Positions 8,710 to 22,491 of a stretch of 64,000 nucleotides of DNA are shown one piece after another (the stretch's first letter is position 1; every line of letters begins with the position of its first letter). Location of the stretch: positions 806,001-870,000 of the forward strand of contig NZ_CP051682.1 of the NCBI RefSeq assembly GCF_012849215.1. Reading direction: 5' to 3'. The DNA is from Mucilaginibacter robiniae. Its GTDB lineage: Bacteria; Bacteroidota; Bacteroidia; Sphingobacteriales; Sphingobacteriaceae. A program made the translations under genes and the position numbers. The notes under the pieces were generated by a model. The model saw only the letters and a list, made by a program, of their open reading frames with translations. It ran no database searches and had not been told where the DNA came from.

Positions 8710-10794
8710 ATGAAGAAAATCTTTACTCTATTACAATTATTAACGTTTTTATTAATTGGCCAGGTAGCATTAGCACAAACTAATATTACTTTTAAAACCT
8801 TGGGCCATGATGATGATTCGATTTTTGGGATGAGCGGAGCCACTTCCTTTTATTTCAAGATAGATCCGTTGGTGGATATGAACAGAAGTAAAGTGGTAAT
8901 TTATTATGAGCCTTCACAAGCTCTTATTAAAGATTTATCGTACATCAACGTACTTATTGCCGATCAGCCGGTATATAGTGGCCGCCTCACCCGCGATTCT
9001 ATACAGCGTTTGGTGTTGCCTCTAAAAGATGTTTATCTTACTGAAAACCACCAATACCTAAAGATACAGGTTAAAACTTTATTAACCATTACCGACAACA
9101 AGTGTAAAGATTTGGATAACCCGGCCATGTGGCTTAAAGTAAAAGGTTACTCTTACCTTTCATTAGCCGGTAATAACCGTACTGCTTATCGTAATGTAAA
9201 CATCAGTAATTCATTTGATACTAAAACCGCTATTGTTTACCCTGCTTTAACCAGCCTGAACGATTTGAAAGCTGTAGCTTGGGCTTACTCACGCATGAGA
9301 AAATCAGTAAACACCAGCGATATTCATGTATTCCCGGCTGATCGTGTGCCTGATTCGGTAAAAAACTACGTAATGGTAGGCAACATAGAGCAACTGCCTG
9401 CCAACAAACGCAGCTTAATATCAGTTACACCACAAAGCGGCCAAGGGTTGTTGTACTTGTATAAAGGCCCTTCTACCGATACTTCAGGTGCAGGCGGTTA
9501 TCGCTTCGTTAGGTCCAGCGCAGGTGCACGCCAGGCCTTCGCCAACAATGAAATTCTATTCGTGACCGGTGCTGATGATGCTGGTTATGAAAAAGCGATT
9601 ACAGCACTGGCTAACTTAAACGTTATTAATTCAGCTTACGGTGATTACCTGGTTGTTAACACTGCCAACCATGATTTGGTGAAAAGCTTAAGTGAAAACC
9701 GGTCACGGTTAACCTTCCGCCAGGTAGGTGGCGTAAGCAATTTCCTGTCGGGTATTGGCTCTTTAAAAAGCGTATATAATTTCAAAAACAGCGACTTCGA
9801 TTTTACGCCTAAAGAGATAGAGATTAAACTGACCGGTACTTACAGTGGCTTAAATCCTGGCGACAGGGGTTTCTTCAACGTGTACCTGAACGGTATGCTT
9901 ATCAGCAGTGAAAAACTGAATGAATCCGGTAAGCTGAATACTTCAGTAGTGGTAAACCGTTATCAGCACCGTAAATATAACTCACTTACAACCGAGTTCC
10001 GTTTTTACCCGAACAGTGGTAACTGCCAGAATGCGTTCCTGAACTTCTTTGGTGAAATTGATGTGGATAAATCTTATCTGGAATCTCGCAATCCTTTCGT
10101 CAACAACAATTTAAGCTTTTATCAATACCCTGAAGCCTTTAATTCTGGTTCCACACGCATTATTGTTAGTAAAAACCTAGCTAAGTATGCAGCCGGCGCT
10201 ATTGGCGAAATTTTGTTTGAATTAAACAACAACATCAACGCAAGTAACTTCCCTGAATTTAGCTATGCGGAAGAAGTAAGTGAAAGTGATTTGAAGAAAT
10301 CACACATTATCGCTATCCTGTCTAAAGACGATCCACTGATGGACAAATTCCCGGATGCACCGGTTAAATTTAACCATGCTTTCCGTTTGTACAACAACCA
10401 GGATAACAAGGTGATTTACTCACTTTCCGATTCGGTATCGAACGGTTTGGCGCAGATATTTTATGGTCGCGGCAGCAGCAATTCGGTATTGATTATTACA
10501 GGTACCGGTCAGCACATATCTGATGCTTTAGTAGCCGCATCAAAAGCGATTACCGAACAGCTCTCTACCCTAACCAGCAACGTATGTATTGCCGATATAA
10601 ATGACAACAAATACTTGTTCAACATTGAAAAGAATGGTGATAATCTGGAATATACTGATGGTAAAACCGGGTTTGCCCGTTTCTGGGATAACTATAACTT
10701 ATACGTGTTGTTAGGCGTACTTATTTTAATATTGTTGGCATTCCTGTATGTACGTTCTAAAGTACAACGGTCGCAAGATATTATTAATGACTAA
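8710..10794 (+). CDS. BcsB-like cellulose synthase accessory protein
   Basis: A 694-residue periplasmic protein anchored at its C-terminus. It has a signal peptide (residues 1-22, ending LAQ), two similar carbohydrate-binding/flavodoxin-like halves as in BcsB, and one membrane helix near residues 665-685 (LYVLLGVLILILLAFLYV) followed by a short basic tail. BcsB is the periplasmic partner of the BcsA synthase and guides the growing glucan out of the membrane channel. The gene sits between a sensor kinase and, after a hairpin terminator, a processive glycosyltransferase, which supports the call. No PilZ domain protein, cellulase or BcsC-like export gene is visible in the window. The polymer need not be cellulose. 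Confidence 0.75.
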   Translation: MKKIFTLLQLLTFLLIGQVALAQTNITFKTLGHDDDSIFGMSGATSFYFKIDPLVDMNRSKVVIYYEPSQALIKDLSYINVLIADQPVYSGRLTRDSIQRLVLPLKDVYLTENHQYLKIQVKTLLTITDNKCKDLDNPAMWLKVKGYSYLSLAGNNRTAYRNVNISNSFDTKTAIVYPALTSLNDLKAVAWAYSRMRKSVNTSDIHVFPADRVPDSVKNYVMVGNIEQLPANKRSLISVTPQSGQGLLYLYKGPSTDTSGAGGYRFVRSSAGARQAFANNEILFVTGADDAGYEKAITALANLNVINSAYGDYLVVNTANHDLVKSLSENRSRLTFRQVGGVSNFLSGIGSLKSVYNFKNSDFDFTPKEIEIKLTGTYSGLNPGDRGFFNVYLNGMLISSEKLNESGKLNTSVVVNRYQHRKYNSLTTEFRFYPNSGNCQNAFLNFFGEIDVDKSYLESRNPFVNNNLSFYQYPEAFNSGSTRIIVSKNLAKYAAGAIGEILFELNNNINASNFPEFSYAEEVSESDLKKSHIIAILSKDDPLMDKFPDAPVKFNHAFRLYNNQDNKVIYSLSDSVSNGLAQIFYGRGSSNSVLIITGTGQHISDALVAASKAITEQLSTLTSNVCIADINDNKYLFNIEKNGDNLEYTDGKTGFARFWDNYNLYVLLGVLILILLAFLYVRSKVQRSQDIIND

Positions 10795-10822
10795 AATCAC
10801 CTGCTATAGTTGATAAAAGCAT

Positions 10823-10853
10823 AAAAGCAGGGCAGCTTACTGTTCCTGCTTTT
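10823..10853 (+). terminator. Hairpin terminator between the BcsB-like and glycosyltransferase genes
   Basis: A 9-bp stem, AAAAGCAGG at 10823-10831 with CCTGCTTTT at 10845-10853, has a 13-nt loop and is followed by more T residues. It falls inside what otherwise looks like one cluster and would lower read-through into the synthase gene. Confidence 0.7.
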
Positions 10854-10894
10854 TATTTAACAAGAGCTAGCCAATTAGCTATAAACCATGAACT

Positions 10895-12802
10895 ATGAGT
10901 ATTTTGATACCAGAAGGTATAGGCACCGGTAGTTTTGATGCATATCAGGACAGCGTTCGCCATTCCTTTATTTCTGAGTTTTTGAGGCAGGATGAGTTTT
11001 TATCAGAAGCTGATTTTGATAAAATTGACTACATTCTTTCGCAGAACGGTACCTCATTTATAAAAATAGCGCTGAACTTTGGTTTCATCTCCCGTAAAAA
11101 TTATGAACGTTCATTAACCAGTGCTGGGTATCCTTTTCAAAATATCCGTAACGAAGCACATGACACTGCTGTAGTCAGCAAAATAGATTTAAAGTTTGCG
11201 GATGAACGGTTAGCACTCCCTTTACGTATTGAAAACGATAAGGTAATTACTGCTATGGCCGATCCTAGCGATCAGTTGTATCTTGATTTCATTCGGGTAA
11301 CATTTAATTTGGAACCAGAAATAATAGTAGCATCCGACTTAGATATTACTTGGCTCAGTCATAAACTACTCGGCGAAAAGTATGTAAAATCAGCAGTTTT
11401 TGAATTATTGAATGATGATCCGGGTAATTCTGCCCTAACGACTTTTACTACGCCTCAGTTGGTGGTGATCTTTTCATTTCTGGCCCTTTTAGCAGCAGGA
11501 TTGGTATTGGATTTCCGCATTACCTCTATCATCGTTAATATTATTCTGAGTACCTTCTTTCTGTTTACTATTACGTTTAAATTGTTCCTGTCGTTAGTCG
11601 GTTCACGTTTTGAACTGTACCAAGCGGTAACAAAAAGCGAAGTAAAAAGCATTGATGATGATGAGCTACCTATCTATACTATACATTTACCGGTGTATAA
11701 AGAAGATAAGCTGATTAAAAAATTAATTTGGAACCTGCAAAGTATTGACTACCCGCGTCACAAACTGGATATTAAACTTTTAATTGAAGAGGATGACGAC
11801 AAAACCTTAAATGCCGTACGTAATCTAGATTTCCCGGCCATATTTGAGGTGATTGTAGTGCCCTTCCATATGCCGAAAACTAAGCCTAAGGCTTGCAACT
11901 ACGGTCTGCATTTTTCAAAAGGTAAATTCTTAACTATTTATGATGCAGAAGATATACCAGATACCGATCAGTTGAAAAAGGTAGTAGCCATGTTTAACAA
12001 GCTGCCTGAGAGTTATATTTGTGTACAGTGCGCTCTAAATTATTTTAATAGGAATGAGAACTTCCTAACCCGCATGTTTACGCTGGAGTATTCTTACTGG
12101 TTTGATTACGTGCTACCCGGCTTAGATACGTTGGATATTCCCATTCCATTAGGCGGTACCAGCAACCACTTTAAACTGGATGAATTAGTTGAGCTAGGTG
12201 CCTGGGATCCTTTTAACGTAACTGAGGATGCAGATTTAGGGGTAAGAGCCTATGCTAAAGGACACAAAATTGCGGTTATTAATTCAACTACTTACGAAGA
12301 AGCAAACAACGATTTCTTCAACTGGATTCGTCAGCGCTCACGTTGGATAAAGGGGTATATGCAAACTTATTTGGTACATATGCGTAACCCTGCCGCATTG
12401 ATACGTAAAATTGGGATTAAAGGCTTTTTAGGTTTTAACTTCTTTGTGGGCGCTACGCCCATTATGTTCCTGATTAATCCAATTTTGCTGCTTATTTTTA
12501 TTGCTTACGTTGTTTTTGATCTGACCTTTATACGCACCTTATTTCCAGATTGGGTATTGTTTATCTCCATTTTCAACCTGATGGTAGGTAATATCCTCAT
12601 GATTTATGTAAACATGATGGCTGTATTTAAACGGCGTTTTTACGAACTAATTTTGTTTGCTATTGCCAATCCTGTTTACTGGCTTATGCATTCGGTAGCG
12701 GCTTATAAAGGTTTGTATCAGCTTATTGTGAAACCTTTTTACTGGGAAAAAACCAATCATGGTTTAAGTAAAGCTAATAACCCCAACAGAGCTTCTGTAT
12801 GA
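10895..12802 (+). CDS. Processive family-2 glycosyltransferase with MshEN-like N-terminal domain
   Basis: A 635-residue membrane synthase. Residues 1 to about 170 resemble the GSPII_E/MshEN domain of type II secretion and pilus ATPases. Two membrane helices follow at about 187-235. The catalytic domain at about 255-480 has the cellulose-synthase-like motifs: Asp in LLIEEDDD, the D-x-D type YDAEDIPD, TEDADLG and RQRSRWIKG (Q-x-x-R-W). Three more membrane helices end the protein. These motifs mark a BcsA-like enzyme that builds a polymer and extrudes it. MshEN domains bind cyclic di-GMP in MshE, but the RLGxxL-type ligand motif looks degenerate here, so ligand binding is uncertain. No PilZ domain is present. 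Its stop overlaps the next start (ATGA). Confidence 0.82.
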   Translation: MSILIPEGIGTGSFDAYQDSVRHSFISEFLRQDEFLSEADFDKIDYILSQNGTSFIKIALNFGFISRKNYERSLTSAGYPFQNIRNEAHDTAVVSKIDLKFADERLALPLRIENDKVITAMADPSDQLYLDFIRVTFNLEPEIIVASDLDITWLSHKLLGEKYVKSAVFELLNDDPGNSALTTFTTPQLVVIFSFLALLAAGLVLDFRITSIIVNIILSTFFLFTITFKLFLSLVGSRFELYQAVTKSEVKSIDDDELPIYTIHLPVYKEDKLIKKLIWNLQSIDYPRHKLDIKLLIEEDDDKTLNAVRNLDFPAIFEVIVVPFHMPKTKPKACNYGLHFSKGKFLTIYDAEDIPDTDQLKKVVAMFNKLPESYICVQCALNYFNRNENFLTRMFTLEYSYWFDYVLPGLDTLDIPIPLGGTSNHFKLDELVELGAWDPFNVTEDADLGVRAYAKGHKIAVINSTTYEEANNDFFNWIRQRSRWIKGYMQTYLVHMRNPAALIRKIGIKGFLGFNFFVGATPIMFLINPILLLIFIAYVVFDLTFIRTLFPDWVLFISIFNLMVGNILMIYVNMMAVFKRRFYELILFAIANPVYWLMHSVAAYKGLYQLIVKPFYWEKTNHGLSKANNPNRASV

Positions 12803-14373
12803 GACCATCTAAAGCCATATTCCTGATCATTACCACAGGCATATTAGCTGCCTATTACCTGCTCATCGGCTTATACCTGAATAAAGTAGGCTACTCCAAT
12901 CAGGAGTCATTATTTTATATTGAAAAAGCTCAAATCATTTTCAATGGCATGGGCGACAAATTGCGCATTATGGGCTTAACATCGCCCATATTGCCGTTCT
13001 ATGGCTCGGCTCTGTTCAGCTTTATTAATCACGATCTGGCACCGGTTATTGCTTCGGCTATTGGTACCGCTGTATTATTTTATATCATGGCTTCAGCCAT
13101 GGTTCGCCGAAATAAAGATAACTTCTACTTGTACCTGATAATTGCCATATTCGTTCTTCATCCAGGCATTATTTACATCGCCTGTTCGGGTAAGTCGGTT
13201 TATATGGTGCTTATCTTCTTCTTCCTGTTCTTTTTGAACATGCTAAAATATTACAGTTCTAATACTACGTTCCATGTGTCTATCGCTAGTATCTGTTTTG
13301 TACTACTTATATTTAGTGATTATAAGATGGTATGGCTGGCCATATTTTTTATTCCGCTGGTTTTTTCTATTGCTATCAACAGTCTTAATCTGAGTGAGAA
13401 AGAATCCGTATTTAGGGTATTCTTGAGCTTTAACAACAGCTCGCTGCGCCGTAAATTGATTAATAAAACTTTTTCAATTTACGCTATCATCTTTTTGTTG
13501 CCTCTAGCATCTGTATTCGTTTACAAGATGCTTAATTTAACCCATGCTGATGATTTTAATTACTTTATTGATAGCCCTTATGCTACCTGGAATATTATAA
13601 CTGACAATCTGGAATATAATATCACGCAAACAGTATCTAAATATGACATATCAGATATGTCAATTTTAATCTCATTAAGAGTACTGATATTCTGCCCATT
13701 AATTGTTATAGCAGTATATCTATTCAGACATAATACCTACCATGTACTTACATTACTTACGCCATTCGGGTTAATTGAATTTCTGAGAATAAAGTATGAA
13801 AAGGTACATTTAACTAACGAGTATTATTTGCTTTTTTTAGTTCTGGCTTTATTATGTCTTATCTACAGAGCAAGATTTGTTAAAGAACAACGTACACTGA
13901 AATTGGGTATAGTAGTAGTCGTGGCAGTTCAAATTTATTTGGGCTATGTTTTCCTGAACAAATCAAGCATTAAAGAAGAGAAAGACTTTGTATCCGCAGC
14001 TTTACAACGCAACACAGATCGTGTGGAAGAAGAAAGCTATGAACTGGCTGATTATATAAAGCAGATGCCGAAAGGAACCCGCATTCTGGCTGATGACGCT
14101 GTGGCTTATGCTATTGTAGGCTATGTTAATGATATTACCAAGTTCACACTCCCCTATCAAATAGACTATCTGAGTGCGGTAGAAGCGCCTGAAAAATATC
14201 GCGGCTATTTACTTATTGCCAATAACGTAAACCCTATGCTAGGCTACACACAGCTTACAGAAGATTACATTGAAGGTATACATGAAAAGAAAAACCTATA
14301 CCTGCACCGCATTTATGTTACAGATAACTGGACATTGTATAAAATTGTAAATGAGTTTTATCAGAAGTTCTAG
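12799..14373 (+). CDS. Large integral membrane protein, possible GT-C glycosyltransferase
   Basis: A 524-residue protein with about ten membrane helices and a soluble C-terminal part from about residue 405 (ELADYIKQMPKGTRILADDA). This layout resembles GT-C fold glycosyltransferases such as GT39 and ArnT-like proteins, although I do not see a clear early Asp/Glu motif. The start overlaps the stop of the glycosyltransferase gene by four bases, so translation is probably coupled and the proteins likely work together, perhaps in modifying, polymerizing or exporting the same polysaccharide. I do not recognize a specific family. Confidence 0.6.
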   Translation: MRPSKAIFLIITTGILAAYYLLIGLYLNKVGYSNQESLFYIEKAQIIFNGMGDKLRIMGLTSPILPFYGSALFSFINHDLAPVIASAIGTAVLFYIMASAMVRRNKDNFYLYLIIAIFVLHPGIIYIACSGKSVYMVLIFFFLFFLNMLKYYSSNTTFHVSIASICFVLLIFSDYKMVWLAIFFIPLVFSIAINSLNLSEKESVFRVFLSFNNSSLRRKLINKTFSIYAIIFLLPLASVFVYKMLNLTHADDFNYFIDSPYATWNIITDNLEYNITQTVSKYDISDMSILISLRVLIFCPLIVIAVYLFRHNTYHVLTLLTPFGLIEFLRIKYEKVHLTNEYYLLFLVLALLCLIYRARFVKEQRTLKLGIVVVVAVQIYLGYVFLNKSSIKEEKDFVSAALQRNTDRVEEESYELADYIKQMPKGTRILADDAVAYAIVGYVNDITKFTLPYQIDYLSAVEAPEKYRGYLLIANNVNPMLGYTQLTEDYIEGIHEKKNLYLHRIYVTDNWTLYKIVNEFYQKF

Positions 14374-14402
14374 AGATTATAGCTGACACTACATTTAAAA
14401 TG

Positions 14403-14426
14403 AAGTCTGCCTACATAAGCAGGCTT
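14403..14426 (+). terminator. Intrinsic terminator of the exopolysaccharide cluster
   Basis: AAGTCTGC at 14403-14410 pairs with GCAGGCTT at 14419-14426 (one G-U pair) and is followed by TTCTATTTTG. It lies 30 bp past the last gene of the cluster. Confidence 0.7.
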
Positions 14427-14630
14427 TTCTATTTTGTATCTTTTTACTAAAGAGCTTTATAAAGGCTGATGTAATGTTTACACCTTTAAAGATGTTACAA
14501 GCCTTACACACTGTATTATAAGCATTTTCCGCACTTTATTATACTCTTGGTCATACCCCAAATAAAAGTTATAACGTAGTTAGTATTGAAATAGCCATAT
14601 TTCATGAGTATATGTATAAGTAGATAGTTA

Positions 14631-14671
14631 CAAAGAGCTACTGCATTCCCCAAAGGGGCAGTAGCTCTTTG
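14631..14671. repeat. Perfect 14-bp inverted repeat in the rrn tail region
   Basis: CAAAGAGCTACTGC at 14631-14644 is repeated inverted at 14658-14671. The 13-nt spacer itself can form a small CCCC/GGGG stem. It lies past the strong rrn terminator and past the terminator of the plus-strand cluster. No long T run follows on either side, so it may be a back-up terminator or a processing site for either convergent unit. Confidence 0.6.
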
Positions 14672-14722
14672 TATGGAGTACGGAGTGAGCCTACAGGATT
14701 TCCAAAGTTTGTAAAAGCAAAA

Positions 14723-14752
14723 ACCCCCTCGTAGGATGGACCTAGAGGGGGT
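14723..14752 (-). terminator. rRNA operon terminator
   Basis: ACCCCCTC at 14723-14730 pairs with GAGGGGGT at 14745-14752, with an inner TAGG/CCTA stem. On the minus strand it runs into TTTTTGCTTTT. It begins about 11 bp after the 3' end of 5S rRNA. Confidence 0.9.
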
Positions 14753-14762
14753 AATTGATAAG

Positions 14763-14874
<112 letters not shown>

Positions 14875-15059
14875 ATATTTTTAATGTTGTTTTTCGTTGC
14901 GGGTTTTCAGATCCGGGTATCCCGTAGCTAAAGACGCTGACTATACAACAATGACATAGTATTGAAAGAAGTGATTGATGGCTGAAAAGACACAGCTGAT
15001 TGTTTTTGATTGTGGTGCTGCATCCGGAAAGAATGCAGCACCTGATCTGTTGACGAAGA

Positions 15060-17940
<2,881 letters not shown>

Positions 17941-18211
17941 ACACTATCTGCTTTTGCTCAGATAGGTATGCTTTTATTTGGATAGTTTTCTATTGCGTGC
18001 TCTGCGATGTTTGTTCCGGGTAAACCCGCAACGCACAACGCATTACTCGTAACTTACTAACTGTCCCACTGTTGTCTTCTCAGTTTTTCAATTACTTCTT
18101 CCAATATGTCAAAGAACTTTTTGTGATTAGAATCAAGCGCTTAGAATCAGGATGCAAGACTTTTTATTATCTTGACTCTGTATTCTATATTCTTGAGTCT
18201 GTACCACATCG

Positions 18212-18285
18212 TGGAGAATAACGGATTCGAACCGTTGACCCCCTGCGTGCAAGGCAGGTGCTCTAGCCAGCTGAGCTAATTCCCC
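18212..18285 (-). tRNA. tRNA-Ala (anticodon TGC)
   Basis: A 74-nt cloverleaf on the minus strand beginning GGGGAATTAGCTCAGCTGG. The anticodon loop CTTGCAC gives TGC, and the T arm holds GGTTCGAATCC. It lies in the 16S-23S spacer, the usual place for the Ile/Ala pair. CCA is not encoded. Confidence 0.97.
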
Positions 18286-18372
18286 ATAAGAATAGTTGTT
18301 AGTTACCGGTTATTCGCTCTCCGCGCTTTTCGCTTGGAACTTTTAACCTTGAACTTTCAACCCTGCCAGTAG

Positions 18373-18447
18373 TAGTCTCGAGCAGATTTGAACTGCTGAC
18401 CCCTACATTATCAGTGTAGTGCTCTAACCAAACTGAGCTACGAGACT
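18373..18447 (-). tRNA. tRNA-Ile (anticodon GAT)
   Basis: A 75-nt cloverleaf on the minus strand beginning AGTCTCGTAGCTCAGTTTGG. The anticodon loop CTGATAA gives GAT, and the T arm has AGTTCAAATCT. It is first in the spacer after 16S, followed by tRNA-Ala. CCA is not encoded. Confidence 0.97.
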
Positions 18448-18608
18448 TTGGTTGGTATAACAGCCACTCTATATTGCTATAGTACTGATATGGCTTTTTC
18501 TTTTGGGTTTCTCTTTTCTTCTTTTAATCTTAAGAAATACATGTGCGTAGCAGAATTCTCTATCCTTACTGGCCTTCTTTCGTCTCTTCTTGGTTGAATA
18601 CTGCTCCA

Positions 18609-20128
<1,520 letters not shown>

Positions 20129-20424
20129 AAAATGTTTTGTTTGTATCCAGACCCTATTACTCAAAATAGAAATCTGATTATTTGTATCTTTATACAGTAT
20201 TCAGAAGTTTAACTTAAAGGTTTGTTTTTCTTGACAGAGTGTAGTACTTCTACTACCTCCCGCTACGCTACATGTTACTTCTTAAAAGAACTTTCTCGCC
20301 GCCGCATCTCGCTTAGGCTTTTATATCTGTCATCATTGCGATGAATAGACTTTCTGATTTTTAATCCATCTTCGTTGCGAAGATTTCTTTTTTTTTATTT
20401 TCCCTTTCGTTGTGATTGGGAGTG

Positions 20425-20454
20425 CAAAGGTAAAGCTTTTTTCTTTTTCTCCAA
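20425..20454 (-). promoter_or_regulatory. rrn promoter 1 (closest to 16S)
   Basis: The minus strand has -7 box TACCTTTG (20425-20432) and a TTG -33 element (20452-20454) with 19 nt between them. The box is followed by CACTCCC. Confidence 0.7.
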
Positions 20455-20533
20455 ATTTATTTTTTAATTTTTTTCGGAGCTTTCCGCCTTTTCAGCGTAC
20501 TTCAGAACTTTTCTGGCTTTCAGTTTGCGAGTG

Positions 20534-20564
20534 CAAAGGTAAGTTTCTTTCTCTTTCGTGTCAA
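20534..20564 (-). promoter_or_regulatory. rrn promoter 2
   Basis: The minus strand has TACCTTTG (20534-20541) and TTGACA starting at 20564, with 20 nt between TTG and the box. The downstream bases CACTCGC resemble those of the other rrn promoters. Confidence 0.75.
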
Positions 20565-20710
20565 GTACTTTTTTAAAGTTTTTTTTAGCCTACTTTCTCA
20601 GCTAAATCCCTGGCACTCCAGCTCCCCTTCCGCCGCTTCAGCTTCCAGGTCCCATTTCCCTTTTTCCCCCTCTTTCAATGTACTAACCGTCTCGCTTCCG
20701 AAACGGAGTG

Positions 20711-20741
20711 CAAAAGTATATCTTTTTATACCTCCCGTCAA
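20711..20741 (-). promoter_or_regulatory. rrn promoter 3
   Basis: The minus strand has TACTTTTG (20711-20718) and TTGACG starting at 20741, with 20 nt between TTG and the box, followed by CACTCCG. Confidence 0.75.
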
Positions 20742-20866
20742 GTACTTTTTGAAAAAAGTTTTAGCAGCATCTTCAAACTTACGTTTCATTCATTTGATGC
20801 CCCTGCTCTACTCGCTTCAACCCTAACCTTTCAATGTACTACCCGCATCCTCTCGTTTGCGGTGTG

Positions 20867-20896
20867 CAAAGGTAGATTTATTTCCCCATCCCGCAA
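20867..20896 (-). promoter_or_regulatory. rrn promoter 4 (most distal)
   Basis: The minus strand has TACCTTTG (20867-20874) and a TTG at 20894-20896, with 19 nt between them. The downstream bases are CACACCGC. Confidence 0.65.
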
Positions 20897-21135
20897 ACAA
20901 TTTCCTGCCTTTTCTTGTTATGCCTCGTTAAACCGCTGAACTTAAGTCACTTTAATTGATGTGTGGGCTAGTATGGCCCGGGCTGCCTCTAGATAACCTA
21001 TTGTGGCTATATTAATAGGTGAGATATACTGGCCTACTATATAGTAGTATAATATACTTGCCCAGGTTAGTTATTTAACGCATTTTAACAATCATCCTTT
21101 ATAATAACCCACTAACTTAGCGGTTAAATAAATAA

Positions 21136-21166
21136 TTGATTGATTTACATTATATAGTTATCTTTG
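21136..21166 (+). promoter_or_regulatory. bamD promoter, predicted leaderless start
   Basis: TTG at 21136-21138 and TATCTTTG at 21159-21166 are 20 nt apart. Only four bases (CAGG) separate the -7 box from the ATG at 21171, so the transcript should begin at or next to the start codon. Confidence 0.65.
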
Positions 21167-21170
21167 CAGG

Positions 21171-22106
21171 ATGTTAAAAAAACAACGTATATTAACGGCT
21201 AGTGCATTAATTGCGGTATCACTTATGTTTGGTAGTTGTAAAAGCGACTACGAAAAACTGAAAGCCAGCAATGATGTTGCTAAAAAATACCGCGAGGCTG
21301 TTAAGTACTATAATAAGAAAGACTATAATAAGGCACTCGACTTATTTGATGATCTTACCCAGCGTTATCGTGGTAAGGCAGAAGCCGAAGACTTATTTTA
21401 CTATTACGCTTATACTAACTACAAACTAAAAGATTATACATCGGCTGGGTACCACTTCAAGAACTTTGCCGAAAACTATCCGAGCAGTACACGTGCAGAA
21501 GAGTGCCGTTATATGGCCGCTTACTGTTCTTATCTGGATTCGCCAAATTATCAGCTTGACCAAACCAATTCTTCCAAGGCTATTGAACAATTACAATTGT
21601 TCATCAACTTGTACCCAAAGAGTGAGCGTGTAGCTGATGCTAGTAAGTTGATTCAAAACCTGCGTAACAAACTGGAAGAGAAATCGTACGCAGATGCCAG
21701 ATTGTATTACGATATTGGTGATTACCTATCAGCAGTTATGGCGTTCAATAATTCACTGCGTGATTATCCTGACACCAAGTATGCTGAGGAGATGGAGTTC
21801 ATGATGATTAAGGCTCAGTATCTATACGCAAGAAACAGTTTATACTATAAACAGGAAGATCGTTATAATCAGGCTATCAGTTACGCCGATCAGTTTACGG
21901 AGAAATACCCTAACAGTAAATACTTGCGCGAAGCAGCATCTTACCGTAAAATAAGTGATCAAGGCATAAAACAAGCTAAGGTATTAGTTGCAGAAGCATC
22001 AGTAGATAGTAAAGTAGCTAAAAAACTGGCTAAAAAAGATACAACTACTGGTCAGCCACAATCTGTAGTAGGTAAACAAAACGAAAGAAGTCCGCAAAAT
22101 CAATAA
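21171..22106 (+). CDS. bamD: Outer membrane protein assembly factor BamD
   Basis: A 311-residue lipoprotein of the Bam complex, which folds beta-barrel proteins into the outer membrane. The signal ends in a lipobox with Cys near residue 23 (LMFGSCKSDY). Tetratricopeptide-like repeats follow, such as AVKYYNKKDYNKALDLF, YYYAYTNYKLKDYTSAGYHF and AIEQLQLFINLYPKSERV. These fit the BamD/YfiO family. The tail is longer and more basic than in E. coli, as is common in Bacteroidota. It is followed 12 bp later by rpoZ in a conserved order with coaBC, porD and recN. Confidence 0.9.
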   Translation: MLKKQRILTASALIAVSLMFGSCKSDYEKLKASNDVAKKYREAVKYYNKKDYNKALDLFDDLTQRYRGKAEAEDLFYYYAYTNYKLKDYTSAGYHFKNFAENYPSSTRAEECRYMAAYCSYLDSPNYQLDQTNSSKAIEQLQLFINLYPKSERVADASKLIQNLRNKLEEKSYADARLYYDIGDYLSAVMAFNNSLRDYPDTKYAEEMEFMMIKAQYLYARNSLYYKQEDRYNQAISYADQFTEKYPNSKYLREAASYRKISDQGIKQAKVLVAEASVDSKVAKKLAKKDTTTGQPQSVVGKQNERSPQNQ

Positions 22107-22118
22107 AATAAGCAGAGC

Positions 22119-22451
22119 ATGAGCAATACTAATAACAATAAACCATCCACCGTCGCCGGCAGTACCGTAACGCGCGATTTACGTGAGTTGGATAAATCAA
22201 CCAACAATATTTACGAATCTATCGTAATTATGGGTAAACGTGCCAACCAGATTTCCAACAACATCAAAGAAGAGTTGCACCAAAAACTTTCTGAGTTTGC
22301 ATCTTCAAATGATAACCTGGAAGAAGTGTTTGAAAATCGCGAACAAATTGAAATTTCTAAGCACTACGAAAAATTACCTAAACCGGTGTTAGTAGCTGTT
22401 CAGGAGTTCTTGGATGATAAAGTATATTATCGGAACCCGAACAAAGAGTAA
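22119..22451 (+). CDS. rpoZ: RNA polymerase omega subunit (Bacteroidota type)
   Basis: A 110-residue protein. The core TNNIYESIVIMGKRANQISN matches the omega motif (Y-E-x-x-x-x-x-x-x-R-A-x-Q-I) that helps assemble the beta' subunit. The rest is the extended C-terminus seen in Bacteroidota omega proteins. The gene follows bamD by 12 bp and is probably co-transcribed with it. A hairpin terminator lies 40 bp after the stop. Confidence 0.88.
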   Translation: MSNTNNNKPSTVAGSTVTRDLRELDKSTNNIYESIVIMGKRANQISNNIKEELHQKLSEFASSNDNLEEVFENREQIEISKHYEKLPKPVLVAVQEFLDDKVYYRNPNKE

Positions 22452-22491
22452 ACTTCCCGGTTCCCCTATGGGGAAGTACATAAATATAGTG

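Larger units (their letters stand above)
20129..21170. other. rrn leader and promoter region, shared with the bamD promoter
   Basis: About 1.04 kb without a convincing gene. The 20400-20900 part holds four tandem minus-strand promoters for the rRNA operon, listed separately. GTCAAGTACTTTTT recurs near 20561 and 20737, so the promoter units look like diverged copies. From 20900 to 21170 the DNA is AT-rich and has a 14-bp palindrome CTACTATATAGTAG at 21034-21047 and an ACCTATT/AATAGGT inverted pair at 20996-21020. The bamD promoter closes the region. Confidence 0.7.
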
